DNA from: G963668655 sp963668655
GTDB lineage: Bacteria > Myxococcota_A > SURF-8
DNA: 64,000 nucleotides
NCBI GenBank assembly: GCA_963668655.2
Contig: CAXXPQ010000002.1
Span: forward strand, 372,001 to 436,000
Direction: 5' to 3'
Below, in pieces: positions 42,728 through 52,153 of this stretch. The translations under genes and the position numbers were made by a program. The notes beneath the pieces are model-generated. The model was not told the DNA's origin. It saw nothing but the letters and a program-made list of their open reading frames with translations, and did no database searches. Position 1 is the stretch's first letter. Every line of letters starts with the position of its first letter.

Positions 42728-43555
42728 TTATGCGTCCCTAACATTTATTTCAGATTCTATTTGCTTCGCTAATACCAGTAATTCTTTCGCTTTAACATAA
42801 TAGCCTAAGTGAATGCTAAGATTAATTGAAGCTTGTGGCTTTTGTACCATTGGTATGTCCTCAATAATTATATCTCCTTTCTCTGTAAATTGAGGGCCGC
42901 CAAATAGAACACCTAAAAAAACAATTCGGGATGAACCAACATTCATTGCGTCTTTGGTCAGGAAACTGCCTTCATTTACAATCAAAACAGGCGAACCAGA
43001 AGAACCCGGAAAACATGCAGCATCGATTACTCCCCAACATTTTCCTTGAAAATTTAATGCAGGATGCGATGCGGTAATACCTCTTCGAACAATGGGCATG
43101 TTATTGAAGTCATCCCCTAGCCCAATAGGGTACCCGATTAGTAGCACATCCTCAATAGCCAATAGCGTCTTTAGCTTATCATCATCATAAATTAAACTGC
43201 CATTTAGGCACCGGAAAAATAATGGAACACCATTTGCTACAGATGGGAACGACATTATACAAAGATCCACTTCTGCATCAGGATGCATAATCCAGCGGCT
43301 TTCAAAATTCTCTAGTTCGAACATCATTTGTTGTCCGCTTGGAATACCGTTCTTACTTACATGAAATTGGAACCTCCCACGAACAGCATTACGAACAACA
43401 TGTTTATTTGTTACAACGACATAACTGGACTTATTATTATCCATCAAACAATCATAAATGAATCCAGTCCCAATACCTACACCATATGGACCAATAGTTT
43501 GAATTTTAACAGTTGAATAAAGAAGTTGCTCGCCTATGCTCATTTGATCCGGCAT
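42728..43555 (-). CDS. AT-rich stand-alone trypsin-like serine protease
   Basis: A protein of about 275 residues without signal peptide. The trypsin-type triad is visible: His in 'VVVTNKHVVRNAV', Asp in 'HPDAEVDLCIMSF', Ser in 'FPGSSGSPVLIV'. The C-terminal part is helical ('YYVKAKELLVLAKQIES'). It lacks a PDZ domain, so it is not DegP. The coding sequence is strikingly AT-rich and uses codons unlike its neighbours, so it was probably acquired recently. The start at 43555 has AGAGG five nt upstream; upstream ATGs at 43558 and 43570 are less well served. A cytoplasmic target is likely; some such proteases belong to defence systems, but no partner is visible here. Confidence 0.85.
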   Translation of the reverse strand: MPDQMSIGEQLLYSTVKIQTIGPYGVGIGTGFIYDCLMDNNKSSYVVVTNKHVVRNAVRGRFQFHVSKNGIPSGQQMMFELENFESRWIMHPDAEVDLCIMSFPSVANGVPLFFRCLNGSLIYDDDKLKTLLAIEDVLLIGYPIGLGDDFNNMPIVRRGITASHPALNFQGKCWGVIDAACFPGSSGSPVLIVNEGSFLTKDAMNVGSSRIVFLGVLFGGPQFTEKGDIIIEDIPMVQKPQASINLSIHLGYYVKAKELLVLAKQIESEINVRDA

Positions 43556-43652
43556 CATCACCTCTTTCATTTATTATCATTACAAATCTCTCTGAATCAT
43601 CCGACGGGCTTGATGCGTTCGCGTACGAATCCGCGCTGGACGGAGGCCACGT

Positions 43653-44174
43653 CTATTTGATTCTCTTCGGCTTTTTCTTCGGCAGCGCCTTTTTCAGATC
43701 GTTCGAAAGACCGCTCTTGCGTATTTCCTCCGCCGCTCCCTTGGCGGCGGCGGCCCCGATGGTCTTCAACTCCCCGAAATTACTGTCCAGAAACTTCATG
43801 AATTTCCTGATCGGATTGCCCTGCTTTCCCAGAGAATTCGCCACGTTTTGCAGCATGGACATCAGCTGGGCCTGCTGGGCCTTCGTATTGGCATCCAGAA
43901 AGCTCCTGAGCTTTGCCTGCGCCTTTTTCTTCTTCTTGTTCCGATACAGGCGAAAGGATTTCTCCAGCGCGCCGCACTTGGAAAGCTTGATCTGGCCGCA
44001 GAAATTTCCGATGGCCGTGGCCCCGCCCTCGGTGAGAGCCGCTTTTTTGGCGGCGTTTTTCGCGCCCTTCATGCCGGCTTTCTTCAGCGCTCCCACGTCG
44101 AAAGCGAAGGAAAAAAAGACGGCCAGAAGCAACAGCGACAACGGCAGAAGACGCTTGAGACGGGAATCGGGCAT
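43653..44174 (-). CDS. Lysine-rich exported protein of unknown function
   Basis: A 173-residue protein with a clear signal peptide ('LKRLLPLSLLLLAVFFSFAFDVGA'). The mature part is strongly basic and Ala/Lys-rich ('KKAGMKGAKNAAKKAAL', 'LYRNKKKKKAQAKLRSFL') and almost wholly helical, with two cysteines (in 'GNFCGQIKLSKCGAL') that may form a disulfide. It ends 'LPKKKPKRIK'. I do not recognise a family. The charge suggests binding to an acidic partner such as DNA, LPS or a polyanionic surface sugar. Composition is GC-rich, unlike the adjacent protease. Confidence 0.7.
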   Translation of the reverse strand: MPDSRLKRLLPLSLLLLAVFFSFAFDVGALKKAGMKGAKNAAKKAALTEGGATAIGNFCGQIKLSKCGALEKSFRLYRNKKKKKAQAKLRSFLDANTKAQQAQLMSMLQNVANSLGKQGNPIRKFMKFLDSNFGELKTIGAAAAKGAAEEIRKSGLSNDLKKALPKKKPKRIK

Positions 44175-44280
44175 GGCGACCTCCAGCTTGAAAGCATTAC
44201 AACAAACGAATCATTATACATCGGTGAATTACACCGAATGATACGTCTCCCCCTTTTTCGTGTCAAGCGAAATCTTGCGC

Positions 44281-46749
44281 CTATCGAGCGGCGGCCTCCG
44301 GAACGATGAAGCCGTAATAGCGGCCCATCCAGTACGGAGCCAGCACGTCCGCGCCGTCCATTTCGATCATGCCGCCCATGCCGCCGTCCACCTTGAACTG
44401 ATGCGTGTTCCAGCGGTCGCAGCGCCTTTCGTCGTAGGGGATGATGAAGCCGTCGCTGCGCACGCGACCGGCCTCGTCCAGCCGAAACCGCTCGGGCGGC
44501 TCGATCAGGTCCAGCCGCTGGGAATTGTGCTGGTTCCAGCGGATCATATCCACGGGAGCCAGGCGAAGCCAGCGGGCGGCGACGGTCGGGTCCGCGTTCG
44601 CGCCGCCCACCGCCATGTTCACCATGTCCCACCAGGCCGCCTGTTGCTGGCTCAAAAAGGAGAACGAGTGGTTCCAGCCCTCGATCAGCCGCGCCCGGAT
44701 TTCCGGATCGCGCTCGTAGCGCAGCAGCACGAACCAGCCCTCCATGCTCAGTTCGTCCGCGTCGCCGCCCGTCTTACGCATGGGATAATTCGCCTCTCCG
44801 ATGGCGTTGTCGAGATAGTGATGTTCCTCGATCAGCGTGCGTTTCGCCTCCTGGAAGCGTTCCTCGCCGGTCATGTAGTGAGCCAGGGTGAGTTCCGCCA
44901 GAAGGCCCACACTGCGCGTGCCGCCGTCGCCGAATTTCCCGGAAGGACTGACGTTCACGTATTCCGGATCGTACTGGCCGTAGGTGGTCACCTCGCCGTC
45001 GATGTCCAGCAGTTGGAAACCGTTGTCGATCAGCCCCCCGACGATACCCCCGATGTGGGCGCGGATGCGCTCCTTCTGACCGTCGTCCGCGCAGAGATCG
45101 TAGGCGTGACCCATCATGAAGGCGTGGGCGATGACCTCGTCGTTGGAGGTGTCGCCCTTGACCCACCATTCGCCGTCGGGACTCTCGAACCACTCGCCGT
45201 CGTCGGGTCCGTCGCAATCGTCCAGTTGGCAGCCGTCCTTGCGGATCACCGAACGGGCCACGAAATGGTCCGTGCCCGTCTGGTCGCGCAGGCGCAACAT
45301 GGCGTCCAGGCTGCGGTCGAAATTGGCCTTGGCGTCGGCCGCGCCGGTGGCCTTGTAGCGGAAGCACTCGGCCAGAAGCCAGTAGCTCGTCCAGCTTCCG
45401 TCGTTGTCGCTGTCCCACGGGATGTTGCTGGACAGATCTCCCTTCACCGGCAGGTGCGAGTCCGCCACCGCGCCGTCCCGATCGTGGCGGCCGGTGACGC
45501 GCTCCACGAAGCCTTCCAGTTTCTCTTCCAGCGTCATGCGCACGGCCGTGACCGTGGCCAGGCCGCCCGGCGTGGCGAACCATACGGGCCCGTCCGCAAG
45601 CGAGGCATCGGTGGCCAGATCCCGCACGTTTTCGTCGGGCAGCCAGCGCTCGGAGTTGTACACGCGCCATTCGGGGCCGTGGCCGCGTTCCATGACGCGA
45701 TACGCGCCGCCCGTGGTGGCCACGATGAACCCGCCGTCGGAAGCTTTTACGGCCGTCACCGCGCCGCCCAGGGGCACCCGACCCGATTCGAATTCCGGAA
45801 CGGACTGAAACGCCGCCGAAACCGCGCCGCCGTCTTCGGTAAGTCCGATCGCCTGAACGCCGTTTTCTCCCACCACCACCAGATCCAGCGCGGCGGGCAG
45901 GGTCACGTTCGGCAACAGCGCGCGCACGGGCAGGGCCGTCAGTCCCTCGGCGGCCGTGAGCGACCAGAGCGCCGTGGGCTCCGCTTTTTCATCTCCGAAA
46001 GCATACGCCGTGACGGCCGTGTCCGTTCCCACGACGAGAACGTCATCCATTTCCGCCAAACAATGGGCCTGAACGCTGGAAAGGACGTTCGTCACTCCCG
46101 TATCCGGGACGTATTTCTGCACGCCCAGGCTGGTCAGGACATACACGCCGTTCGCGCCGTCTTGCAGGCCGAGGATCTCGAAATCGGCGCGACCGAAAGC
46201 CACGTTCGTCAGCGTTCCCGCCGCATCCACGGAATAGAGGCGCGACGGCCCCGCCAGGACCAGCCGGCCGCCGCCCACGGCCGCGTCGATCAGGGCCTCG
46301 TCCACCTCCGGAATGGTGATGAAAGACAGCGTATCGCCGTCGTGCTTCACCACGCCCCGGGGCGTCACCTGGGTGGGAAGATCGAAATCCGTAAACGATT
46401 CCGGGGGGATAAGCACCGCGATTAATTCCCCGATGCCCGGCTCCACCTCGTTGGTGGTGTGATTGAATTCCTGGAGATAGGGAACGTCCACGTAGGGAGT
46501 ATCGAACTCGGGCGGCTGATATGGAACGTCCAGCCAGGCGATCTCGGCGTCGTCTTCGTCACCGTCCGTATCGCCATCCGCGTCGCCGTCCACCTCCTCG
46601 TCGCCATCCACATCCGGTTCAGCCTCCGTATCGCCGTCCGGGGGCGCTTCGTCGCCGTCGGGAGCATCCGAGTCCGAATCCGAGCAGGCAAAAAGCGTCA
46701 CGAAAAGGAGAATCGAAAGTAGAAACGGCATAAGCCTTTGATATTTCAT
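44281..46749 (-). CDS. Large lipoprotein, propeller plus helical domain
   Basis: An 822-residue lipoprotein; the signal ends in the lipobox 'LFACSDSDSD'. An acidic linker of repeated Asp-Gly-Asp/Glu units (about residues 30-70) follows. Residues about 100-430 look like a beta-propeller, with repeats such as 'GGGRLVLAGPSRLYSVDAAG' and 'GGFIVATTGGAYRVMERG'. Residues about 430-800 are helical and Trp-rich ('GSWTSYWLLAECFRYK', 'EEHHYLDNAIGEANYPMRK'), like alpha/alpha-toroid glycan enzymes; this is a resemblance only. The ATG at 46749 is preferred, with AGAGG ten nt upstream; a TTG at 46770 would place that ribosome site inside the gene. Probably surface-exposed. Confidence 0.82.
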   Translation of the reverse strand: MKYQRLMPFLLSILLFVTLFACSDSDSDAPDGDEAPPDGDTEAEPDVDGDEEVDGDADGDTDGDEDDAEIAWLDVPYQPPEFDTPYVDVPYLQEFNHTTNEVEPGIGELIAVLIPPESFTDFDLPTQVTPRGVVKHDGDTLSFITIPEVDEALIDAAVGGGRLVLAGPSRLYSVDAAGTLTNVAFGRADFEILGLQDGANGVYVLTSLGVQKYVPDTGVTNVLSSVQAHCLAEMDDVLVVGTDTAVTAYAFGDEKAEPTALWSLTAAEGLTALPVRALLPNVTLPAALDLVVVGENGVQAIGLTEDGGAVSAAFQSVPEFESGRVPLGGAVTAVKASDGGFIVATTGGAYRVMERGHGPEWRVYNSERWLPDENVRDLATDASLADGPVWFATPGGLATVTAVRMTLEEKLEGFVERVTGRHDRDGAVADSHLPVKGDLSSNIPWDSDNDGSWTSYWLLAECFRYKATGAADAKANFDRSLDAMLRLRDQTGTDHFVARSVIRKDGCQLDDCDGPDDGEWFESPDGEWWVKGDTSNDEVIAHAFMMGHAYDLCADDGQKERIRAHIGGIVGGLIDNGFQLLDIDGEVTTYGQYDPEYVNVSPSGKFGDGGTRSVGLLAELTLAHYMTGEERFQEAKRTLIEEHHYLDNAIGEANYPMRKTGGDADELSMEGWFVLLRYERDPEIRARLIEGWNHSFSFLSQQQAAWWDMVNMAVGGANADPTVAARWLRLAPVDMIRWNQHNSQRLDLIEPPERFRLDEAGRVRSDGFIIPYDERRCDRWNTHQFKVDGGMGGMIEMDGADVLAPYWMGRYYGFIVPEAAAR

Positions 46750-46864
46750 CTTGTTTGTACCTCTCAGCAAAGACGTTCACGAAGGATTCCAAAAGTCTGG
46801 AAAAACGGGAAAGCCAGCATAACACGGCTTACGGATCGCGGCAAATCCGGAAAAAGGCGAAATC

Positions 46865-47740
46865 TCACTCCGATTTTCCGGCGCTTTCCTCCCGCGTCTT
46901 CATCTTCCGTTTCCCCACCAGCCGCGCCCAGACGATGCCGAATTCGTACAGCACGTACATGGGAAGCAGAAGCAGCACCATGGTCCAGGGATCCGGGGGC
47001 GTCAGAACGGCGGAGGCCATCGCCAGCACCACCAGCGCCACGCCGCGCCAACGGGCGAAATCCGCCGCCCGAACCAGCCCCGTACGCGCCAGAACGGACA
47101 TCACCAGCGGGGCCTGAAATCCAAGACCGAAGGCCAGCACCATGCCCATGGTCAGGGAAACATGCTCTTTCATCGATACTTGCAGCCAGTCCATCCCGGC
47201 GGCCTGCTCGCCCACGAAAACCCCCGCGCCTCCCAGACTGTAGGCCACCAGAAAACGAAAGGCGTAAGGCAGAACGACGACAAACGCAAATCCCAGCCCA
47301 AGGAAAAACAGGAAAACCGACACCAGCGGGGCAAACCATCCGATTTTCCCGCCCTTTTCCCTTGCAACGCTGCGAAGGAGCGACCAGCCGTCCAACAGCA
47401 GCACGGGCCCGAGGGCAAAAAGCGAAACGTACACGCAGATCTTGACGTGCACCATGAACAGGTCCATCACCCGCAATAGAATCGTGTCCGCGCGCTGCTC
47501 CGGAAAGGCGGAAATCAGCGGCCAACGTAAAAGGGCGGTCAGATCTTCCCGGAAGATCCAAGCCAGGATGAAGCCGCCGCCGAAGAGCAGGGCGGCGCGA
47601 GTCAGAAACCCGCGCAACGGAACGAGAAACTCGGAAACTTGCCCCAAAACGCCTTCGGTCGAACCGGATTCCTCCCGCCCTCGCGTTTCCTCCGTTTTTC
47701 CGCCGTGTTCCGTATCCATGCTCGATTCCACCGCTTTCAC
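46865..47740 (-). CDS. tatC: Twin-arginine translocase subunit TatC
   Basis: About 291 residues with six transmembrane segments. TatC is the receptor for folded proteins with twin-arginine signals. Family marks are the N-terminal 'FLVPLRGFLTRAALLFGGGFIL' (in place of HLxELRxRL), 'FMVHVKICVYVSLFALGPVLL', 'GLGFAFVVVLPYAFRFLVAYS' and the final 'ASAVLTPPDPWTMVLLLLPMYVLYEFGI', which is highly diagnostic. GTG at 47740 follows GGAGG; a GTG at 47755 is an alternative. No tatA or tatB is adjacent. Confidence 0.92.
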   Translation of the reverse strand: MKAVESSMDTEHGGKTEETRGREESGSTEGVLGQVSEFLVPLRGFLTRAALLFGGGFILAWIFREDLTALLRWPLISAFPEQRADTILLRVMDLFMVHVKICVYVSLFALGPVLLLDGWSLLRSVAREKGGKIGWFAPLVSVFLFFLGLGFAFVVVLPYAFRFLVAYSLGGAGVFVGEQAAGMDWLQVSMKEHVSLTMGMVLAFGLGFQAPLVMSVLARTGLVRAADFARWRGVALVVLAMASAVLTPPDPWTMVLLLLPMYVLYEFGIVWARLVGKRKMKTREESAGKSE

Positions 47741-47755
47741 TCTCCTTTCCTCCAC

Positions 47756-48017
47756 AAATGCGCCACGATCATCCGAGTCCCATCTATCCTATTCGCATCC
47801 GCCGCCAAGGCAAGTCAATTCCATCCGCAAGACCCGTTCCCGCCTCCCGATGCATCTTTTCCGGAATCCCCGTAAAATTTTCTTAATGGAAACGCCCGGA
47901 AGGTCGAATTTACAGAAAAGCCGGGGCTGACGGATATCGAATCGCCGGAATCGTCGAACGGAGATGGAGTGAACCGGCTTGACATCGACGAATATCCACC
48001 GATGCGGGTGCGAGCAC
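47756..48017. other. Divergent spacer
   Basis: Separates tatC (minus) from the next plus-strand gene. Possible -35 boxes occur on the minus strand (TTGACT at 47813-47818 and TTGCCT at 47808-47813), but no convincing -10. Nothing else is recognisable. Confidence 0.4.
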
Positions 48018-48572
48018 ATGGCAATCGAACAGAATCCAATCGCGGGAACAGATCCGCAGAATCCGAACGCCTTGCCTCAAAATCAGGGCGAGACGGCCGA
48101 GTCTCTCCAGAATCCGGCCACGGCGGGCGCCTGGGCCCTCGCGCAGGATAAAAACCTGACCACTTCGATGCTGTACCACTACGGTTATTTCCCGAAGGAA
48201 ATCATCCGTTTTCTCGCCATGCGGGTAAAGGAAGCCGGGATTCCCTGCGAGATCGGATTCGACAAGGAATTTTCGGAAAGTCCGGACCCGGCGGCCCAGG
48301 AGCTTCGCGAGCGATATCGCGACCCGCGCCCCTATTATTTCATCTCTTTTCCCCTGGAATTCTGGAATAAAGTCGCCCAGGCGCTGGAAGGCAGCAGCTA
48401 TCCCCTGCCGGAAGACGAAAACGCCAGTCGCGTGGCCCAGGAACTGGAAGAGAAAGTCAAGCGGATGCAGCCGTCCAAACGGCTTCGGATGCTTTCCTTT
48501 CTCATCAGCATGATGATTCTGCTGTTCGGGCTTCTGGCGACCTGGAGTATCGCCGAACTGATCCTGGAATGA
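48018..48572 (+). CDS. C-tail-anchored protein of unknown function
   Basis: A 184-residue protein. The N terminus is Asn/Gln/Pro-rich and probably disordered (about residues 1-40). A compact soluble part follows ('LTTSMLYHYGYFPKEIIRFLAMRVKEAGIPCEIG'), and the C terminus is a single transmembrane helix ('LRMLSFLISMMILLFGLLATWSI') that would leave the protein facing the cytoplasm. I do not recognise a family. The ATG at 48018 is chosen as the first internal Met before the soluble part; a TTG at 47979 is possible. Confidence 0.65.
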   Translation: MAIEQNPIAGTDPQNPNALPQNQGETAESLQNPATAGAWALAQDKNLTTSMLYHYGYFPKEIIRFLAMRVKEAGIPCEIGFDKEFSESPDPAAQELRERYRDPRPYYFISFPLEFWNKVAQALEGSSYPLPEDENASRVAQELEEKVKRMQPSKRLRMLSFLISMMILLFGLLATWSIAELILE

Positions 48573-48620
48573 CGAACACCTTTCTGCGCCGCAATCTCTG
48601 AAATCGAAACAACGAAATGA

Positions 48621-49373
48621 TTATTCGGCGGGTTTCTTCATGCATTTCTGCCGAAACGATTCGGACAGCACCACGCCGCCGGCCACCGCCACGTTCAACG
48701 AATCGATCCGACCCCGGCTGGGCAACGACAGAACGCCGTCGCAGGTTTCCCGCACCAACCGCCGCATCCCCTCGGCCTCGTTGCCCAGAACGAAAGCGGA
48801 AGGGCCGGAAAGGTCCGTTTCGTAAAGGGAATCAGCGGCCTGCGGATCGGTTCCGTAAATCCAGTAACCGGCCTTTTTCACGGCCTCCAAGGCGCGCCGC
48901 AGGTTGACCACCCGCAAAACGGGAACGTGTTCCGCCGCTCCCGCCGCCACCCGAATCACCGCCTCGGTGACCGACGCTCCCCCGTCCTTGGGAATCAACA
49001 CTCCCGCCAGGCCGAAGTTTTCCGCCGTGCGCAACAGCGATCCCAGATTGTGCGGATCCTGCACGCGGTCGAGGACGAGGACGTCCGGCTTCTCCTCCGC
49101 ATCGACCAGCGAGGCCAGCCAGCCATCGAAATCCACATAGCGGAATTCCTGCACGAAGGCAACCACGCCCTGGTGGTTGACCGGCCCCATGCGACGCTCG
49201 AATTCCTTCGAATCCAGGTATCGAAGGGAAACGTTCAGGGAACGCGCCAGACTCTCCACCTGTCGGAAAGCCTCCTTGCGGTCGCCTTTCTGAAGATAAA
49301 GCGTCTCGATCCGCCCGGGATCGGTTTTCAGCAATTCGGTGACGGGATGAATTCCGGTGATGCGGCGGGACAT
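48621..49373 (-). CDS. rlmB: 23S rRNA 2'-O-ribose methyltransferase RlmB-like (SpoU)
   Basis: A 250-residue SPOUT methyltransferase. The N-terminal L30-like substrate-binding region starts 'RRITGIHPVTELLKTDPGRIE'. The knotted catalytic domain has the three SpoU motifs: 'VLDRVQDPHNLGSLLRTAENFG', 'FVLGNEAEGMRRLVRETCDG' and 'LPSRGRIDSLNVAVAGGVVL'. It uses SAM to methylate a ribose in rRNA, most likely 23S G2251. Its ATG overlaps the pyrF stop by one base (TGATG), so the two are coupled. Confidence 0.92.
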   Translation of the reverse strand: MSRRITGIHPVTELLKTDPGRIETLYLQKGDRKEAFRQVESLARSLNVSLRYLDSKEFERRMGPVNHQGVVAFVQEFRYVDFDGWLASLVDAEEKPDVLVLDRVQDPHNLGSLLRTAENFGLAGVLIPKDGGASVTEAVIRVAAGAAEHVPVLRVVNLRRALEAVKKAGYWIYGTDPQAADSLYETDLSGPSAFVLGNEAEGMRRLVRETCDGVLSLPSRGRIDSLNVAVAGGVVLSESFRQKCMKKPAE

Positions 49374-50092
49374 CAGACCGCCTCCATCTCCCGGACGATA
49401 GCCTGGGCGGCGGCGATGGGATCGGGGGCCTGGATGATGGGACGGCCGATGACGATGTAGTCCGCGCCGCGCCGGACGGCCTCGCCGGGGGTGAGCACGC
49501 GCTTCTGATCGTCTTTCCCCATGTCTTCCTTCGGGCGGATGCCGGGCGTGACGATGAGAAAATCGTTCCCGCAGGTTTCGCGGATCAGGTCGATTTCCAT
49601 GGGCGAGGCCACCACGCCGTCCAACCCGCAAGCATGGGCCAGCGCCGCCAGACGTTTGACTTCTTCCGCCATGGTGGAGGCGATGCCCACCTCGTTAAGT
49701 TGGGCGTCGTCGAAACTGGTGAGGATCGTCACGGCGATGAGCAGGGGACGCTTTCCCGTGCCGTCCCAGGCGTCGTCCACGGCCTCCCGGGCGCGGCGCA
49801 TCATCTCCGCGCCTCCCAGGGCGTGAACGTTTATCATGGCGCTTCCGGCATGCACGGCCTCCCGGCAGGCGTTGGCCACGGTATTGGGAATGTCGAAAAA
49901 TTTCAGGTCCAGAAACACGCCGGTTCCGGATCGTTCGATGCGGCGGATCGCCTCCGGCCCATGCCGGGTGAACGGCCGGTTTCCGAGCTTCACCATGCCC
50001 GCCGTGCGGGAAAACGCCCCCGCCGTCCGAATCAGCTCGTCCAGTTCCCAGTCCCCGTCCAGGGCCACGATCAGCCGTTCTCTCGCATCCAT
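49373..50092 (-). CDS. pyrF: Orotidine 5'-phosphate decarboxylase
   Basis: A 239-residue TIM-barrel enzyme that makes UMP from OMP, the last step of pyrimidine synthesis. 'RLIVALDGDWELDELIR' opens the barrel, 'VFLDLKFFDIPNTVANACREAV' contains the catalytic Asp/Lys array, and 'FLIVTPGIRP' with 'GADYIVIGRPIIQAPDPIAAAQAIV' binds the phosphate. The length is standard. It lies 10 bp after proS in an operon proS-pyrF-rlmB. Confidence 0.95.
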   Translation of the reverse strand: MDARERLIVALDGDWELDELIRTAGAFSRTAGMVKLGNRPFTRHGPEAIRRIERSGTGVFLDLKFFDIPNTVANACREAVHAGSAMINVHALGGAEMMRRAREAVDDAWDGTGKRPLLIAVTILTSFDDAQLNEVGIASTMAEEVKRLAALAHACGLDGVVASPMEIDLIRETCGNDFLIVTPGIRPKEDMGKDDQKRVLTPGEAVRRGADYIVIGRPIIQAPDPIAAAQAIVREMEAV

Positions 50093-50102
50093 TCGCCCGT
50101 CC

Positions 50103-51848
50103 TTATGGCTGGCATTCGTCCATCAAGTCGCGGATGGTGTCCTTCACCCTGGCCACCACGCTTTCCACCGGAACCAGTTCCACGTCGCCGCCGCGCCGCA
50201 GCTTGAACTCCACCGCGCCCTGCTGGAGACCTTTCTTTCCCACGGTGATGCGCAGGGGAATGCCGATGAGATCCGCGTCCTTGAACTTCACGCCGGGCCG
50301 CTCGTCGCGGTCGTCCAGGAGCACTTCCACGCCCCGGGCGAGCAATTCCCTGTAGATCTTCGTCCCCGCCTCCACCAGGGCCTCGTCCTTCGCCTGAACG
50401 ATGGTGACCAGCACCTGGAACGGCGCGATGGGCATGGGCCAGATGATGCCGTTTTCGTCGTGATTCTGCTCGATGGCGGCCGCCGCCGTGCGGGTCACGC
50501 CGATGCCGTAGCAACCCATGGGGCAGGCCACGCTCTCCCCATTTTCGTCCAGCACCGTGGCGCCCATGGGTTCCGAATACTTCCGGCCCAGGTAAAAGAC
50601 CTGACCCACCTCGATGCCGCGATAGGATTTATAGGTTCCCTTTCCGCAGCGGGGACAGGTTTCGCCTTCCCGGGCCAGGCGGATATCCGCGAAACGTTCC
50701 ACCGTCACGTCACGGTCCAGGTTCACGCCGGTCAGGTGCATGTCCTTGCGGTTGGCCCCGGTGACGAAATTGCGCATGCCTTCCACGGTGGTGTCGGCGA
50801 TCACGGTGAGTTTCATGCCCACGGGACCGGCGAAACCCACCGGCGCTCCGGTGGCCCTTTCCACGTCCTCGTCCTCCGCCAGGATGACGGCGTTCACGCC
50901 CAGCGCCCGGCGAAGTTTCATTTCGTTCACGTCGCAGTCGCCGCGAATGCAGACGGCATAGAGCTTGTCCTGATCGTCGCGGTACACCAGCGTCTTGCAC
51001 AGATCGGAAGGCTGAATCTTCAGAAACTCGGAAACCTCCTCGATGCTCTTTCGGTTCGGCGTCTCCACCTCCCGCAGCTCGTCCATCTCTTCCTTCTGCC
51101 GCTTTTCCGTCATGGCCACGGTCTCCACGGGACCGGTCTCGGCCATCTCGATGTTGGCGGAATAATCGCAGTGGGTGCAGGAAAGAATCTCGTCCTCGCC
51201 GGAACCAGCCAGAACCTGGAACTCGTGGGAACGGCTGCCGCCGATGGCCCCGGTATCCGCCTCCACCGGGCGGAAGTCCAGCCCGCAACGCTTGAAGATC
51301 CGCACGTAGGCGTCGTACATGTTCTTGTATTCCAGCAGGCAGTCTTCCTCGGAAACGTGGAAGGAATACGCGTCCTTCATCACGAACTCGCGCCCGCGCA
51401 TGAGCCCGAAACGCGGCCGGATCTCGTCCCGGAACTTGGTCTGGATCTGGTAGAGATTCAGCGGAAGTTCCCGGTAGCTTTTAACTTCGTTGGCGAACAG
51501 GGCGGTGATGACCTCCTCGTGGGTGGGGCCGAGACAGAATTCGCCGCCCTTACGGTCTTTGAAGCGCAGGAGTTCCGGCCCGTACTTCTCCCAACGGCCG
51601 GATTTTTCCCACAGTTCACCCGGCTGGACCATGGGCAGAAGCACTTCCTGCGCACCGGCCCGATTCATCTCTTCACGCACGATCCGTTCCACCTTACGCA
51701 CGGCCATCAGCCCCAGAGGCAGGTAACTGTAGATTCCGGCGGCGATTTTCCGGATCATGCCCGCCCGAAGCATCAGGACATGGCTGGCGACCTGGGCGTC
51801 GGATGGAACTTCCTTGACGGTTGGAATCAGCATCTGCGAATACCGCAT
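50103..51848 (-). CDS. proS: Prolyl-tRNA synthetase, bacterial type
   Basis: A 581-residue class IIa synthetase with the bacterial editing domain. The start 'MRYSQMLIPTVKEVPSDAQVASHVLMLRAGMIRK' is characteristic. Motif 2 is 'QIQTKFRDEIRPRFGLMRGREFVMKDAYSFH'. The INS editing insert spans about residues 225-380 ('TLVYRDDQDKLYAVCIRGDCDVNEMKLR', 'GPVGMKLTVIADTTVEGMRNFVTGAN'). Motif 3 is 'MGCYGIGVTRTAAAAIEQ', and the anticodon-binding domain ends the protein. GAGGTG lies just before the ATG at 51848. Confidence 0.96.
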   Translation of the reverse strand: MRYSQMLIPTVKEVPSDAQVASHVLMLRAGMIRKIAAGIYSYLPLGLMAVRKVERIVREEMNRAGAQEVLLPMVQPGELWEKSGRWEKYGPELLRFKDRKGGEFCLGPTHEEVITALFANEVKSYRELPLNLYQIQTKFRDEIRPRFGLMRGREFVMKDAYSFHVSEEDCLLEYKNMYDAYVRIFKRCGLDFRPVEADTGAIGGSRSHEFQVLAGSGEDEILSCTHCDYSANIEMAETGPVETVAMTEKRQKEEMDELREVETPNRKSIEEVSEFLKIQPSDLCKTLVYRDDQDKLYAVCIRGDCDVNEMKLRRALGVNAVILAEDEDVERATGAPVGFAGPVGMKLTVIADTTVEGMRNFVTGANRKDMHLTGVNLDRDVTVERFADIRLAREGETCPRCGKGTYKSYRGIEVGQVFYLGRKYSEPMGATVLDENGESVACPMGCYGIGVTRTAAAAIEQNHDENGIIWPMPIAPFQVLVTIVQAKDEALVEAGTKIYRELLARGVEVLLDDRDERPGVKFKDADLIGIPLRITVGKKGLQQGAVEFKLRRGGDVELVPVESVVARVKDTIRDLMDECQP

Positions 51849-51909
51849 GCACACACCTCGAAAGTTTTCGGTTCGTTTTGGCCCCGAAGGTCGGGTTGCA
51901 AGGAATTTC

Positions 51910-51938
51910 CTTATATCCTGCATTGGCAGGCTTGGCAA
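51910..51938 (-). promoter_or_regulatory. Sigma-70-type promoter for proS-pyrF-rlmB
   Basis: On the minus strand TTGCCA (51933-51938), a 17-nt spacer and TATAAG (51910-51915). The transcript would begin about 55 nt before the proS ATG. Confidence 0.7.
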
Positions 51939-52080
51939 GACAAAGCACCGGATTTTTTGATGCTCCGGAGGCGGCCGGAACCATCGAAAGGGATACTCGC
52001 CCCGGAGCTCGCCCAAGCGGCAGAGGTTGAGACTCCCCTCGGACCCGTCATCCCCGACTCCGGATTATTTTTGCAATTTC

Positions 52081-52109
52081 TTGGGGTTATGGCCGATATC
52101 TGGTATATT
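52081..52109 (+). promoter_or_regulatory. Sigma-70-type promoter for the lipoprotein-mlaF-transpeptidase run
   Basis: TTGGGG (52081-52086), 17 nt, TATATT (52104-52109). Transcription would start near 52116. This rules out an in-frame ATG at 52112 and supports 52154 as the translation start of the next gene. Confidence 0.6.
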
Positions 52110-52153
52110 ATATGAATATCGGGATCGATCCATTCAACCGTGGGAAATCCGTA

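Noticed and set aside
42728..43555. DegP/HtrA periplasmic protease
   Set aside because: There is no signal peptide and no PDZ domain, and composition differs from chromosomal envelope genes.
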